This document shows, in pieces, positions 6,324 through 14,781 of a stretch of 15,338 nt of DNA. The notes below the pieces were generated by a model. That model saw only the letters and a program-made list of their open reading frames with translations, did no database searches and was not told the origin of the DNA. Source of the DNA: CAXTTV01 sp964247295 (GTDB lineage: Bacteria > Chloroflexota > Ktedonobacteria > Ktedonobacterales > Ktedonobacteraceae). Position numbers and translations under genes: made by a program. The stretch spans positions 1 through 15,338 of the forward strand of contig CAXTTV010000118.1 of the NCBI GenBank assembly GCA_964247295.1, given 5' to 3'. Positions within the stretch are counted from its first letter, which is position 1, and every line of letters begins with the position of its first letter.

Positions 6324-8870
6324 ATGGTCGCGAAAAACCCTTTGCGCCTGGAACGCGAACGGCGAGGCTGGTCTCAAGCCCGGTTGGCCGAAATGCTGGG
6401 CACCAGTACCCTCTCCATCAGTCGCTGGGAACGGGGAACGGTGCATCCTTCTCCCTACTTCCGAGAAAAGCTCAGCGCTCTGTTCAAGAAAGATGCCAGG
6501 GCCCTCGGCTTACTCGTCAAGATCCAGGAGGCTCCATCAGAGCAGCTCACCATCACCGATCCCCTGCTCCCATCGCAGGCCTTACCATCAGCCGGGATCA
6601 TTGGACGCGAGAGGCTACTCCACTCACTCACCCGACAATTGTGTTCCGAGCCCACTACTCCGGCAATAGCGCTGCATGGGCTCCCCGGTGTGGGCAAAAC
6701 CACGCTACTGATCGCGCTCACTGGGCTTCCCGAGATCCAGAAACATTTCTCCGATGGCATTCTCTGGGCCGGACTCGGTTCCCGACCCCAGATCTTCGAG
6801 CATCTTGCTCGTTGGGGAAACCTGTTGCAGATCCCTCAAGAAAAACTTAAACTTCTAAATACCCAATCCGATCTCGCTAAAGCCTTGCGCACTCAGATCG
6901 GATCTCGCCGCTTGCTCCTCATCCTCGATGATATCTGGCATGTAGAAGACGCTCTGGCACTCCAGGTGGGAGGCTCCCAGTGTGTCCATCTGATCACCAC
7001 CCGCTTTCCAAACATTGCCAGTGGGATCGGTCTGCAACATACGATCCAGATTTCAGAGCTGGAGGCAGCAGAGAGCCGAAAGATACTAAGCTACTATCTT
7101 CCTCATCTGGCCGAGCAGGAGCCTGAGGTCATCGAACAACTGGCTCAAGATGCGGGGATGCTACCCCTCATGCTCAACCTTGTTGGCAAACACCTCTCCC
7201 CTTATGATTACTCAAAACAGAAACGCCGCCTACATACTACCCTAGAAGGATTGCACAATCGCTCCGTGCGGGTACGCTTGAGCCAACCTCAATCTTTGAT
7301 AGATCACCATCCAAGCATTCCACCGGAGCAGCCTCTTTCATTAGAAGCCATCATTACCGTGAGCGCCCAGCAGCTCTCAAGATCTGCGCAACGGGCCCTG
7401 AGCTATCTCTCACTAATCCCTCCTAAACCCAACAGCTTCGCGGAGGAAATGGTGACCACCCTGATCCCGGAAGCGAGCGAGGCCCTCGATGAACTGGTGG
7501 ATGCTGGCCTGGTCGAAAGCTATGGCCTCGAACGCTATACTATGCACCAGTCCATCGCCGACTTTGCCTTTACCCTAACTCTAGAAGAAGGCAACCAGGA
7601 ACAATTAAGAAGCCAGCTCCTCACCCATGCGGCCTCCTGGTTAAAGCAACACACCAAAGACTATGAACAAGTTGAGCGCGAATATACCAATCTGCTGATG
7701 GCTCTTACCTTCGCAATCGAACGACACGATACGAAAATCTCTACCTCTCTGGCAAGCTCATTACAGTCGTTCTGGTTGGCACGCTGCTGGTATCTTGACG
7801 CTCACACGTTGCTCCAACAAATCCTTCCGCTCAGTCAACAACAAAAGGATCTCCAAGGAGAGATCCATATTCTCCAATATTTAGGGGACATCACGAGCCA
7901 ACAATCGCATCATGAGCAAGCTACAACGTACTACCTGCAATCAATTGAACTCGCTCGACAGGCTGAGATCCCTGGAGAAAGTATCCCGGCGTTCCGAGGG
8001 CTTAGTCTGATCGAAATCTATCGTGGAAACCATACGACAGCAGAAGAATACGCCCGCTCAGGGATGGCACTCGCTCAACAGCAAAAGGATCGCAAGCAAT
8101 CAGGTGATTTGCTCAACAGTCTGGCGATCTCTCTGAAATATCAGAACCGCTTTGAAGAGGCTGAACCCTATTTTCAAGAAGCGCTCTCCCTCGCTAAACA
8201 AAATAAACAAGAAGAACTCGCCACGCGCATTCTCAATAATCTTGGGGGAATGAAATGGATGCAAGGCCTCTATCAGGAGGCCGAAGATTACTACAGGCAG
8301 GGGTTAAAAATCGCCCAGGGGATCGGCCACCAGGAGGTAACGCAGCGCCTACTCAACGGCCTGGGGAATGTCTTTGAGGGGCGGGGCGACTATAAACAGG
8401 CTTCAATGTATTATGAGCAATCCTTAACGGAGGCACGCAAGATCGGCTCTCAGTCCAACATCTGTTTTGCTCTCTATAATCTCGCGGCAACATTACAGCA
8501 ACTTGGACAACTAGATCAGGCGGAAGCCTCTTTCCGAGAGTCGCTCGCGATTGCCTACGAGATCGATATGCGCTGGTACCTTCCGGGAACTCTCACCGGG
8601 CTGGGCGAGATCGCCTTCGCAAGAAAGCACTACGCTCAGGCCGAAGACTTTTTCCATGAGTCACTCAAGGTTACTCGTGAGCATGAGCTTGAAGACAAAA
8701 TGATCACACTCTATGGGCTTGCCCGAAATGAGGCCGCGCAAGATCATCTGGAAAAGGCGTTAGAGTATGGACGGGAAAGCGTAAAAATACATGCACAGAT
8801 CGCACGCCACAAGACTGACGACATCCCCAAATGGGTAGAGCAGCTTGAATGCTCAGCGAAAAACTCCTGA
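6324..8870 (+). CDS. HTH-NB-ARC-TPR STAND protein, second of tandem pair
   Basis: Tandem paralogue of the preceding gene. It is also exactly 848 residues and aligns by eye without gaps, so domain positions are the same: HTH 6-61, Walker A GLPGVGKTT (119-127), Walker B LLLILDDIW (197-205), LITTR (223-227) and TPRs about 515-825. Only 11 of the first 60 residues differ, while the TPR half differs far more, except for a conserved tail (ALEYGRES, IPKWVE). Two changes at switch motifs: GMLPLAL is GMLPLML here, and the winged-helix motif is YTMHQ against YTLHQ. Walker A and B are intact, so nucleotide binding is expected. The pattern fits duplication followed by divergence of the sensor half with the DNA-binding half kept, so both may act on similar sites while sensing different signals; this is inference. 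A weak hairpin follows the stop. Confidence 0.9.
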   Translation: MVAKNPLRLERERRGWSQARLAEMLGTSTLSISRWERGTVHPSPYFREKLSALFKKDARALGLLVKIQEAPSEQLTITDPLLPSQALPSAGIIGRERLLHSLTRQLCSEPTTPAIALHGLPGVGKTTLLIALTGLPEIQKHFSDGILWAGLGSRPQIFEHLARWGNLLQIPQEKLKLLNTQSDLAKALRTQIGSRRLLLILDDIWHVEDALALQVGGSQCVHLITTRFPNIASGIGLQHTIQISELEAAESRKILSYYLPHLAEQEPEVIEQLAQDAGMLPLMLNLVGKHLSPYDYSKQKRRLHTTLEGLHNRSVRVRLSQPQSLIDHHPSIPPEQPLSLEAIITVSAQQLSRSAQRALSYLSLIPPKPNSFAEEMVTTLIPEASEALDELVDAGLVESYGLERYTMHQSIADFAFTLTLEEGNQEQLRSQLLTHAASWLKQHTKDYEQVEREYTNLLMALTFAIERHDTKISTSLASSLQSFWLARCWYLDAHTLLQQILPLSQQQKDLQGEIHILQYLGDITSQQSHHEQATTYYLQSIELARQAEIPGESIPAFRGLSLIEIYRGNHTTAEEYARSGMALAQQQKDRKQSGDLLNSLAISLKYQNRFEEAEPYFQEALSLAKQNKQEELATRILNNLGGMKWMQGLYQEAEDYYRQGLKIAQGIGHQEVTQRLLNGLGNVFEGRGDYKQASMYYEQSLTEARKIGSQSNICFALYNLAATLQQLGQLDQAEASFRESLAIAYEIDMRWYLPGTLTGLGEIAFARKHYAQAEDFFHESLKVTREHELEDKMITLYGLARNEAAQDHLEKALEYGRESVKIHAQIARHKTDDIPKWVEQLECSAKNS

Positions 8871-8877
8871 CACCACT

Positions 8878-8897
8878 GAAGCCCTCGAAAGGGTTTC
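8878..8897 (+). terminator. Possible weak terminator after the STAND pair
   Basis: Arms GAAGCCCT (8878-8885) and AGGGTTTC (8890-8897) form an 8-bp stem with one G:U pair and a CGAA loop, starting 8 bases after the stop. No T-tract follows, so it is not a classical intrinsic terminator. It may protect the mRNA 3' end instead. Confidence 0.35.
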
Positions 8898-8981
8898 ACA
8901 CACATTCTGCTTATGCTACACCTCAAATACTATCGTTGCTCCCCAAGATCTACTAGCGCTCAACCATCTCAAATAAAAAGA

Positions 8982-8987
8982 TATAAT
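8982..8987 (+). promoter_or_regulatory. Consensus -10 box ahead of the acetyltransferase gene
   Basis: Perfect TATAAT, 33 bases before the ATG at 9020. The bases at the -35 position (CTCAAC, 8959-8964) match poorly. It suggests that the gene has its own promoter rather than depending on the STAND genes. Confidence 0.4.
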
Positions 8988-9019
8988 GATGTGGAAGAAA
9001 TGAAAGAAGGAGCAACGAA

Positions 9020-9562
9020 ATGGATACACAAATACAAGGGAAGAAAAAACAGCTTGAAATTCGAGATGCTTTGGAGGATGAGCGCGAGGCCGTTCAAGAG
9101 GTAACCCTGGCGGCCTACCAGGAATATACGACTGCGATATCCGAGCCATTCTGGGAAGGGTATAGACAACATATTATAGCTACGCTGAAGGAAAAAGGAC
9201 CGATAGAACATATCGTCGCGGTCGACAATCAAAGCATTGTGGGCAGTGTCCTGCTCTACGCATCTGCCGGCGATGCATATACGGGTGTGGCGATCGATGC
9301 CTCAGCACCGGAGGTACGTCTGCTTGCCGTATTGCCGAGTGCGCGTGGGCAGGGCATTGGAAAAGCTTTGATGGATGAGTGTCTACGGCGCGCCCACCAC
9401 ATGGGTGCGACAACTATTGGGTTACACACCATGGATATGATGCACACAGCAATGGATATGTATGAGCGCATGGGCTTTGTGCATACGCCAGCTCTGGATT
9501 TTCATCCCGCAGAAGGGATAGTCGTCAAGGGATATAGCCGACCTCTCGATAGCTCTAGATAA
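9020..9562 (+). CDS. GNAT family N-acetyltransferase
   Basis: A 180-residue cytoplasmic enzyme expected to transfer acetyl from acetyl-CoA to an amine; the substrate cannot be told from sequence. The GNAT core spans about residues 11-175. Motif A, EVRLLAVLPSARGQGIGKALM (split here at about residues 98-106 and 107-118), holds the acetyl-CoA loop R-G-Q-G-I-G (109-114), and motif B holds MYERMGFVHTP (147-157). An AAGGAG site (9007-9012) is 7 bases before the ATG, which supports this start. A likely own -10 box lies upstream. It is flanked by the STAND pair (150 bases upstream) and the c-di-GMP protein (219 bases downstream) on the same strand, with no clear functional link to either. Confidence 0.88.
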   Translation: MDTQIQGKKKQLEIRDALEDEREAVQEVTLAAYQEYTTAISEPFWEGYRQHIIATLKEKGPIEHIVAVDNQSIVGSVLLYASAGDAYTGVAIDASAPEVRLLAVLPSARGQGIGKALMDECLRRAHHMGATTIGLHTMDMMHTAMDMYERMGFVHTPALDFHPAEGIVVKGYSRPLDSSR

Positions 9563-9781
9563 ACGCTCCTCAATAAGAGAACCAACCTCTGACCCGGCAA
9601 CCCTATGGTTCGACCACCACCCAGCAATCCCACTTGGCAGGGTAAGGACATCAATCTCAATAACCGCTCGATTCTGCCGAGTACAAAGAGTGGGAGGCTT
9701 CGCGATAAAGCACATTCATGGACGATGAATCAGCACAGACTTAACTTACGGATGAAAAACAAGTATGCGAAGGCATAAAAA
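9563..9781 (+). other. Intergenic leader of the c-di-GMP gene
   Basis: No gene seen. It contains a perfect 6-bp inverted repeat ATTCAT-GGACG-ATGAAT (9714-9730), about 50 bases before the next start, and the GAAGG ribosome binding site (9769-9773) 8 bases before ATG 9782. A TTGGCA hexamer near 9634-9640 has no good -10 partner, so the promoter is unresolved. Confidence 0.35.
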
Positions 9782-12016
9782 ATGGGAAACAGACGTAAGC
9801 ATCTAACACCGTTCTACTGGTTCATTGGCGCAGCCGTCATTGCCTGTATTATTATTTTTCCGATGATTTCTTTGATCTCCGCTGTCCTCCCAACAAACCC
9901 TCGGCTTGCCGACTTGCTTTCACAAGTATTTGCTATGTCAATAGGCATGCTCATTGGCGTAAGCAGCCTCTTTGTTCCCTGGCACCGTAGCCCCTCCTGG
10001 CGAGGCACTCTTCAATCCTCGCGCCTGTCCTGGCAGCGTGGGCCACTCCTCCTCTGCTGCGCTTTTTTTTGCTATATAGTATCAATTGCCATCGACAGCT
10101 ATTCCAAAACATATCGAATATATGCCTATCCTTCATTATCTGACATTCCTAATCTTTGTATTTATATATTTCTACTTTTCACTATTTTTACGCTGCCAAC
10201 ATACAGAGTCTCAAGCAACACGTATTCACGTATTACGCTCGATAGCTTGCTTATTATGACAGCGGTGCTTACCTTTAGCTGGTATTTTCTTCTTGGACCG
10301 GTACTACTTCAAAGGCAAGGCACACTGCTTGCCAAAGCAACGGACATCGTGTATGAATTTTTTGACCTTGTTCTCTTTTTCTCTTTGCTCCTACTTTCTT
10401 CGCGAGCAAGCGATCGCCGCTTACGCCCTACCAAATATCTTCTTTTGTTTGGATTACTTTGCCTTGTGAGCGCCGATTCCCTGAACTTGTATGCTCGATG
10501 GCAACCAGGACACCAGTTCGGTTTATACGTCATGATGTTAGTATCGATCGCTATGGCGCTTTTGATTATCTGTACCTACTTTATGAGTTTCGCGAATGTC
10601 CTTATAAAATCTCAGAGTACGACACTCCCGACCGACAGTAAGTCTGATCAGATGCCAGCCATCTGGCTCTCACTTCTGCCGTATCTGCTTGTGCCAGCGG
10701 TGGGCTCACTTGTACTCTACGCATGGCACATAAATAAGCAAGGGTCGGTCGAAAACGGAACATACGTTGGAGGAGCCATGCTTCTCGGCCAGATTCTCCT
10801 GAGACAGGTCTTTACGATACGAGAGATACGAGGGTACGCCAGACAGCTCTTTCAGGCGAATGCACGCTTGGAATCTTTAGCGGTGACTGATCCCCTTACA
10901 GAGATCCCAAACCACCGTGCTCTGGTCTCTATCCTTGATAAAGAGTTGCAGGCAACAGACCAGGGTGGACAGATCTGCTCTCTCCTCTTCCTGGATATCG
11001 ATCACTTCAAGGCTCTTAACGATGGGTATGGGCATGGAGCAGGAGATACGATCTTGTACGAGTTTGCCCAGAGCATTCGTCAGGTCATTCGCGAGCGGGA
11101 TGCCGTGGGCAGATGGGGAGGCGAGGAGTTTGTGGTGATTTTATCGGAAACAGATCAGGTGGAAGCTCGGCATGTCGCGGAACGTATCCGGACGACTATC
11201 GGCTCTCGACCCTTTACGGTTGGTGGCGGGATTCATCTAACTTGCTCGATAGGTGTGGCCAGTTATCCAACACATGCCCATAACCGCGAACTGCTGGTGA
11301 GTGCTGCCGATTATGCGATGTATGCGGCAAAAAGTCTAGGGCGCAACCAGGTGCGGTCGACAGATGATGAGGCGGTCACCACATTGCAAGCGACAGGGGA
11401 GGCAAATGGCGGCAGAGATGAACTGGCAGTATTGGGAGTAGTGAAAGCGCTGGCCGCTCTGGTCGAGGTTCGCGATGCCTTAACTGACGATCACTCTCAG
11501 CAGGTCGCTGATCTTTTGCAAAAGCTTGGACAGGATCTTGGCCTGACCTCTGCCGAAGCTAACATGATTGCTCTGGCGGGCCGACTGCACGATATTGGCA
11601 AGATCGCTGTACCAGATGCCATTTTAAGAAAATCAGATGATCTCACCGACGAGGAGTGGGTCCTTATGAAAACGCACCCGATTGTAGGAGCGGAAGTCAT
11701 CAGCAACATCCCTTCGTTGCGCCCAATAGTCCCGATCATTCGCGCGCATCACGAGCGATGGGATGGACAGGGATATCCCGATGGGCTCTCAGGCGAGGGT
11801 ATCCCCTTTGGCGCGCGCCTCATCAGCGTCGTTGATGCCTACACCGCAATGACCGTTGACCGTCCCTACAAGAAAGCGCGATCTCCACAGGTGGCGCTAG
11901 AGGAGCTTCGGCGGGGCGCGGGAACGCAATTTGACGCCCACGTCGTCGAAGCCCTGATCAAGCTTATACAGAAAGAGGAACATCAGCAACACCCAGAAAT
12001 GATAAGCGTCGCCTAG
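9782..12016 (+). CDS. Membrane GGDEF / HD-GYP bifunctional cyclic-di-GMP enzyme
   Basis: A 744-residue protein. About nine hydrophobic helices (near residues 11-34, 46-65, 87-104, 122-141, 151-172, 188-206, 217-235, 247-271, 293-315) form an N-terminal membrane sensor of a type I cannot name. The GGDEF domain (about 362-525) has TDPLTEIPNHRA, LDIDHFKALND and the active-site loop GGEEF (446-450). RERD (437-440), five residues ahead, matches the product-inhibition I-site. HD-GYP (about 555-730) retains DDHSQQV, the RLHDIGK pair (H603, D604), THP (631-633), HHERWDGQGYP (656-666) and VVDAYTAM. Both the cyclase making c-di-GMP and the phosphodiesterase degrading it look catalytically complete, so which one dominates probably depends on the membrane signal. 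GAAGG lies 8 bases before the start. It converges with the lipoprotein gene, 35 bases away. Confidence 0.92.
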   Translation: MGNRRKHLTPFYWFIGAAVIACIIIFPMISLISAVLPTNPRLADLLSQVFAMSIGMLIGVSSLFVPWHRSPSWRGTLQSSRLSWQRGPLLLCCAFFCYIVSIAIDSYSKTYRIYAYPSLSDIPNLCIYIFLLFTIFTLPTYRVSSNTYSRITLDSLLIMTAVLTFSWYFLLGPVLLQRQGTLLAKATDIVYEFFDLVLFFSLLLLSSRASDRRLRPTKYLLLFGLLCLVSADSLNLYARWQPGHQFGLYVMMLVSIAMALLIICTYFMSFANVLIKSQSTTLPTDSKSDQMPAIWLSLLPYLLVPAVGSLVLYAWHINKQGSVENGTYVGGAMLLGQILLRQVFTIREIRGYARQLFQANARLESLAVTDPLTEIPNHRALVSILDKELQATDQGGQICSLLFLDIDHFKALNDGYGHGAGDTILYEFAQSIRQVIRERDAVGRWGGEEFVVILSETDQVEARHVAERIRTTIGSRPFTVGGGIHLTCSIGVASYPTHAHNRELLVSAADYAMYAAKSLGRNQVRSTDDEAVTTLQATGEANGGRDELAVLGVVKALAALVEVRDALTDDHSQQVADLLQKLGQDLGLTSAEANMIALAGRLHDIGKIAVPDAILRKSDDLTDEEWVLMKTHPIVGAEVISNIPSLRPIVPIIRAHHERWDGQGYPDGLSGEGIPFGARLISVVDAYTAMTVDRPYKKARSPQVALEELRRGAGTQFDAHVVEALIKLIQKEEHQQHPEMISVA

Positions 12017-12017
12017 T

Positions 12018-12049
12018 AGGACGCTGACCAGGTGGGAGAAGGCCGTCCT
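12018..12049. terminator. Possible shared hairpin between convergent genes
   Basis: Perfect 6-bp arms AGGACG (12018-12023) and CGTCCT (12044-12049) with a 20-base loop fill the 35-base gap between the two stop codons. The stem works on both strands, but there is no T-tract on either side and the loop is long, so termination is uncertain. Confidence 0.35.
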
Positions 12050-12051
12050 GT

Positions 12052-13812
12052 CTAATTATAGGAACCTGTGTTGGCGCACGTACTGCTGGTAGATTTGTAG
12101 ATCGCGCCCCAATCATCCGGCGGAACAAGTTGCTGGGCGTTATCTACCACACCAACGACGCAGGACTTTTGGAGATATGTGTATGCACTCTGATATCGAG
12201 GTATCCAGGCAACATCGTTGACCATAGATTGCTCGGCTGTGTTATATTGCTTGGTACGCGCCCCGGCATCCTGGTTTTCGTCAGCCTGCTCCATAAGCTG
12301 TTGCATCCGCTGCTGTTCCGTAGCAGCCGATGTGTAATTCTGACCATAATTTCCCCAGTTGTTTGATGAGCCTTTTCCAAAAAGTCCTGTAAGCCAGTCC
12401 TGAGGATCGGGATAGTCGCCAATCCAGTCGTTGCTCCAGAGTTGCAGCCCTTTGGGATTGTTTACTGTAGCGACGGCATCATCATTTAATTTGTTCACTT
12501 CTTCATCACGAACTTTGACGGTGATCCCCAACGCCTTTTGCCACATCTGCTGAACCGCCGCGAATTCACTGCGAGCAGTGGAATCTCCTTTGGTTGCTAC
12601 CGATAGAGTAATGCCTGGGAAGGTCGCACGTGTATACCCCGCTTCCTTCATGCCTTGCTCGAAAAGTTGTTGCGCCTTCTGGATGTTCCCTTTTGTCTCT
12701 TTCTCATTCCCTGGACCCACCAGTTCGGGATTGTAGCCCGACATCCCCTGTGGGACGATATGATTGGTCGCAATCGCGGTGTCTTTGTAGATGTTATGGG
12801 AGATGCTATCTTTGTCGATCGCTAATGCGAAGGCTTGACGGATCTTAATGTTGTCAAATGGCTTGATGAGATAGTTCATGATGTAGAAGTGTTCCCAGAG
12901 CTGCGGCACCTGATGATACTGATGATCTGGCAGCTTTTGGGCCATCTTTACAATTGTGGAAGGAACCGTGGATACGTCCACCTGATTGGCCTGATAAGCT
13001 TTATAGGTTGTGTCCTCTTCTTTATAGAAGGGCATGACAATTTTCCGCAACTGCGGCTTTTTGCCATAATAATGCTCGTTGGGGACAAATCGAATATCCA
13101 CACCCGGTTGATAACGCGAGACCTTCCAGGGGCCAGCTCCACCAATCCCTTCATTTAGATGCCTGGAGAAATCAGTGCCATACTTATCTATCATGCTCTT
13201 CTCTACAATGTACGACGAGGGATAGGTCAGTGCCTGAAGGAAGTAAACAGATTTCTTGCTGGTCTTAATGATAATCGTTTGCCGATCAGGAGTAAGCAGG
13301 CTATCATTGATAATAGTTTTAAGGGCTCCACTGTTAAGCTTATCCGAATCTTTAATTAGGCCAAGATAGACAGGAGCGATCCCAGATTTTGTGGCGGGCT
13401 GCAAAGCTCGATCTATGCTATAGGCAACATCCATTGAGGTCAACGGGGTACCATCACTAAATCGCAGATTATCTTTAAGCTTAAATGTCCAGGTTGTACC
13501 ATCAGCAGCAAGGGTATGGGAGGCCGCGAGCTGATCTCGCACCTGAAGCTTGTCATCAAGCTGCACCAGACCGGTGAAGATCATGTTGATGATTTGAACG
13601 GAAGCGACATCGGTAGCGAGCGCGGGATCAAAGGTTTTAATGTCCGCCTGCCCCTCAATGGGAGAAATAAAGATTTGCTTGTCCGAGGAAGCTTGTTGCA
13701 CCGCTGTCTTTGAGGTCGATAAACTTCCATTGCTACAGCTCATAAGCAGTAAAGCGGAAAAACAAAGAAAAGTTGAAAGCAAAAGTTGAAGATGGTTCTT
13801 GTGCAATGTCAT
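12052..13812 (-). CDS. Peptide-type ABC transporter substrate-binding lipoprotein
   Basis: A 586-residue family-5 extracytoplasmic solute-binding protein (OppA/DppA-like) that should capture peptides or related solutes outside the membrane and hand them to an ABC importer. The N-terminus has a basic start, a hydrophobic stretch and lipobox LLMSC, with C26 as the predicted lipidated cysteine. Family marks include the early FDPALATD region and the signature around FKLKDNLRFSDGTPLTSMDVAYS (given here in part: DNLRFSDGTPL). Length is usual for the family. I chose ATG at 13812, 8 bases after AAGGAG (13821-13826), over the in-frame GTG at 13815, which would leave only 5. No permease or ATPase gene is beside it, so it is an orphan receptor here. 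A sigma-70-type promoter lies about 200 bases upstream. The substrate is not known. Confidence 0.9.
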   Translation of the reverse strand: MTLHKNHLQLLLSTFLCFSALLLMSCSNGSLSTSKTAVQQASSDKQIFISPIEGQADIKTFDPALATDVASVQIINMIFTGLVQLDDKLQVRDQLAASHTLAADGTTWTFKLKDNLRFSDGTPLTSMDVAYSIDRALQPATKSGIAPVYLGLIKDSDKLNSGALKTIINDSLLTPDRQTIIIKTSKKSVYFLQALTYPSSYIVEKSMIDKYGTDFSRHLNEGIGGAGPWKVSRYQPGVDIRFVPNEHYYGKKPQLRKIVMPFYKEEDTTYKAYQANQVDVSTVPSTIVKMAQKLPDHQYHQVPQLWEHFYIMNYLIKPFDNIKIRQAFALAIDKDSISHNIYKDTAIATNHIVPQGMSGYNPELVGPGNEKETKGNIQKAQQLFEQGMKEAGYTRATFPGITLSVATKGDSTARSEFAAVQQMWQKALGITVKVRDEEVNKLNDDAVATVNNPKGLQLWSNDWIGDYPDPQDWLTGLFGKGSSNNWGNYGQNYTSAATEQQRMQQLMEQADENQDAGARTKQYNTAEQSMVNDVAWIPRYQSAYTYLQKSCVVGVVDNAQQLVPPDDWGAIYKSTSSTCANTGSYN

Positions 13813-13820
13813 CACAAGTT

Positions 13821-13826
13821 CTCCTT
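13821..13826 (-). promoter_or_regulatory. Ribosome binding site deciding the lipoprotein start
   Basis: AAGGAG on the minus strand, 8 bases from ATG 13812 and 5 bases from GTG 13815. The spacing favours the ATG. Confidence 0.65.
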
Positions 13827-13973
13827 ACGTAATCAGCAATCCGAAGTTGTGGCAACGTAGTAAATCACATAGAACGTCGAGGGAGTAGCGCTATTCGCGT
13901 TTCTGGTTGGACAGAAAAGAGCGGTTTAAAATAATCTAAGAGAAACAGGCATCTTCTAAAATAAAAACCTTTT

Positions 13974-13996
13974 TATATACATATGAAATGTATATA
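13974..13996. repeat. Perfect 9-bp palindrome just downstream of the lipoprotein promoter
   Basis: Arms TATATACAT (13974-13982) and ATGTATATA (13988-13996) flank a 5-base centre. If transcription starts near 14006, it covers roughly +10 to +32, a position where a bound repressor would block transcription or where an mRNA hairpin would form. Its high A+T content makes chance occurrence easier. Confidence 0.4.
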
Positions 13997-14012
13997 GTGT
14001 ACGTACTGCCTC

Positions 14013-14041
14013 AGTATACTAGCGTCTCCCCTTCTCGTCAA
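14013..14041 (-). promoter_or_regulatory. Sigma-70-type promoter for the lipoprotein gene
   Basis: TTGACG (14036-14041) and TATACT (14013-14018) on the minus strand, spaced by exactly 17 bases: five of six matches at -35 and a good -10. Transcription would begin near 14006 and leave a leader of about 190 bases before ATG 13812, long enough for post-transcriptional control. Confidence 0.65.
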
Positions 14042-14229
14042 CAAATACCTGAATCATTTCAATCTAATCCCGCGCCACGCCCGTTCATCCACCAGAACTC
14101 GCAACATTCTCCCAATCTCCCCTTCCCTGTAACGATGAAAAAATATACATCCTTTTGATATTTCCGCTTTTCTACCTTATCGGAGTATATATCATATAGA
14201 AACTAGTACACACTGTAAAAGAGGGAAAG

Positions 14230-14556
14230 ATGAAGATAATAAAGGACAAGTATAGACACACATTTCCACCTCGTGATCCAAATCACGATTACTCAAGGCC
14301 CAGCTTTTACTTTGTAACGATTTGCACCTATCAGAAACCGGGCACAACGTATCACCCTTCCTATCTTGCTCCTCGAAGAGATAGAGAGCTTGGCCAATCA
14401 TTGATTACAGACGCTTGGGATGCTCTCCCTCGATATCAATACCATCACAATCTTATCGTCGATGAATGCGTCATTATGCCTAATCACGTCCATTTTCTGA
14501 TTGAGCTCATACAGACAGAAAAGAGAGGCATACAAGCGGATGAGGATGATCCTTGA
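14230..14556 (+). pseudogene. REP-associated (Y1) tyrosine transposase, C-terminally truncated
   Basis: A 108-residue fragment resembling the N-terminal half of IS200-like REP-associated tyrosine transposases (RAYTs), which nick single-stranded DNA at palindromic REP elements. Visible: YFVTICTYQK (about residues 27-36), the DECVIMPNHVHFLIEL stretch (about 77-92) with the HxH metal-binding pair typical of HUH nucleases, and the helix with ITDAWDALPRYQYHHN. The family then continues for 50 or more residues to a catalytic Tyr; here a TGA follows ADEDDP, with no Tyr-bearing helix, and I could not find the missing part downstream. A GAGGGA site lies only about 3 bases before the ATG. Probably non-functional for transposition. 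It sits next to three REP-like palindromes, the expected partner elements. It could be a short domesticated protein, but truncation is simpler. Confidence 0.7.
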
Positions 14557-14623
14557 GCAAGGTGGTCACCCGGTCAATGAAGACGCGTTAAAAGAACGAG
14601 GCGAGCGAGGGTGAGGCCCAAAC

Positions 14624-14642
14624 GGTCGGCGGATCTACCGCT
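14624..14642 (+). repeat. REP-like palindrome, copy 1
   Basis: GGTCGGCGGATCTACCGCT. Stem GGCGG (14628-14632) with CCGCT (14638-14642), one G:U pair, loop ATCTA. It is the most diverged of the three, with CTCCCC instead of a CTAC tail. Confidence 0.55.
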
Positions 14643-14708
14643 CCCCATTCATGGTGGAGCATGACCCCACCGTTTCGTCTTTGGAGCCAGCGGCGTGGGG
14701 AACCACCC

Positions 14709-14733
14709 TTCGGCGGATAAACCGCTGCACTAC
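14709..14733 (+). repeat. REP-like palindrome, copy 2
   Basis: Core TCGGCGGATAAACCGC followed by TGCACTAC. Stem GGCGG (14712-14716) with CCGCT (14722-14726), loop ATAAA. Same orientation as copy 1, with its core 84 bases further on. It is preceded by GTGGGG...CCACCC, similar to the bases before copy 3. Confidence 0.65.
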
Positions 14734-14781
14734 GAATTTCCCACCATGGCCAGGTGGCGGCAAGGTGGGATTGACCCGAAT

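Larger units (their letters stand above)
13813..14229. other. Divergent intergenic region of lipoprotein and transposase genes
   Basis: About 417 bases without a gene that I can support. On the minus strand it holds the lipoprotein RBS (13821-13826), a 9-bp AT-rich palindrome (13974-13996) and a good promoter (14013-14041). The section 14042-14229 is AT-rich towards the transposase start and shows no clear promoter for it. Confidence 0.5.

Noticed and set aside
13813..13815. GTG start for the lipoprotein
   Set aside because: It would be only 5 bases from the AAGGAG site; the next codon, ATG 13812, has the better 8-base spacing.
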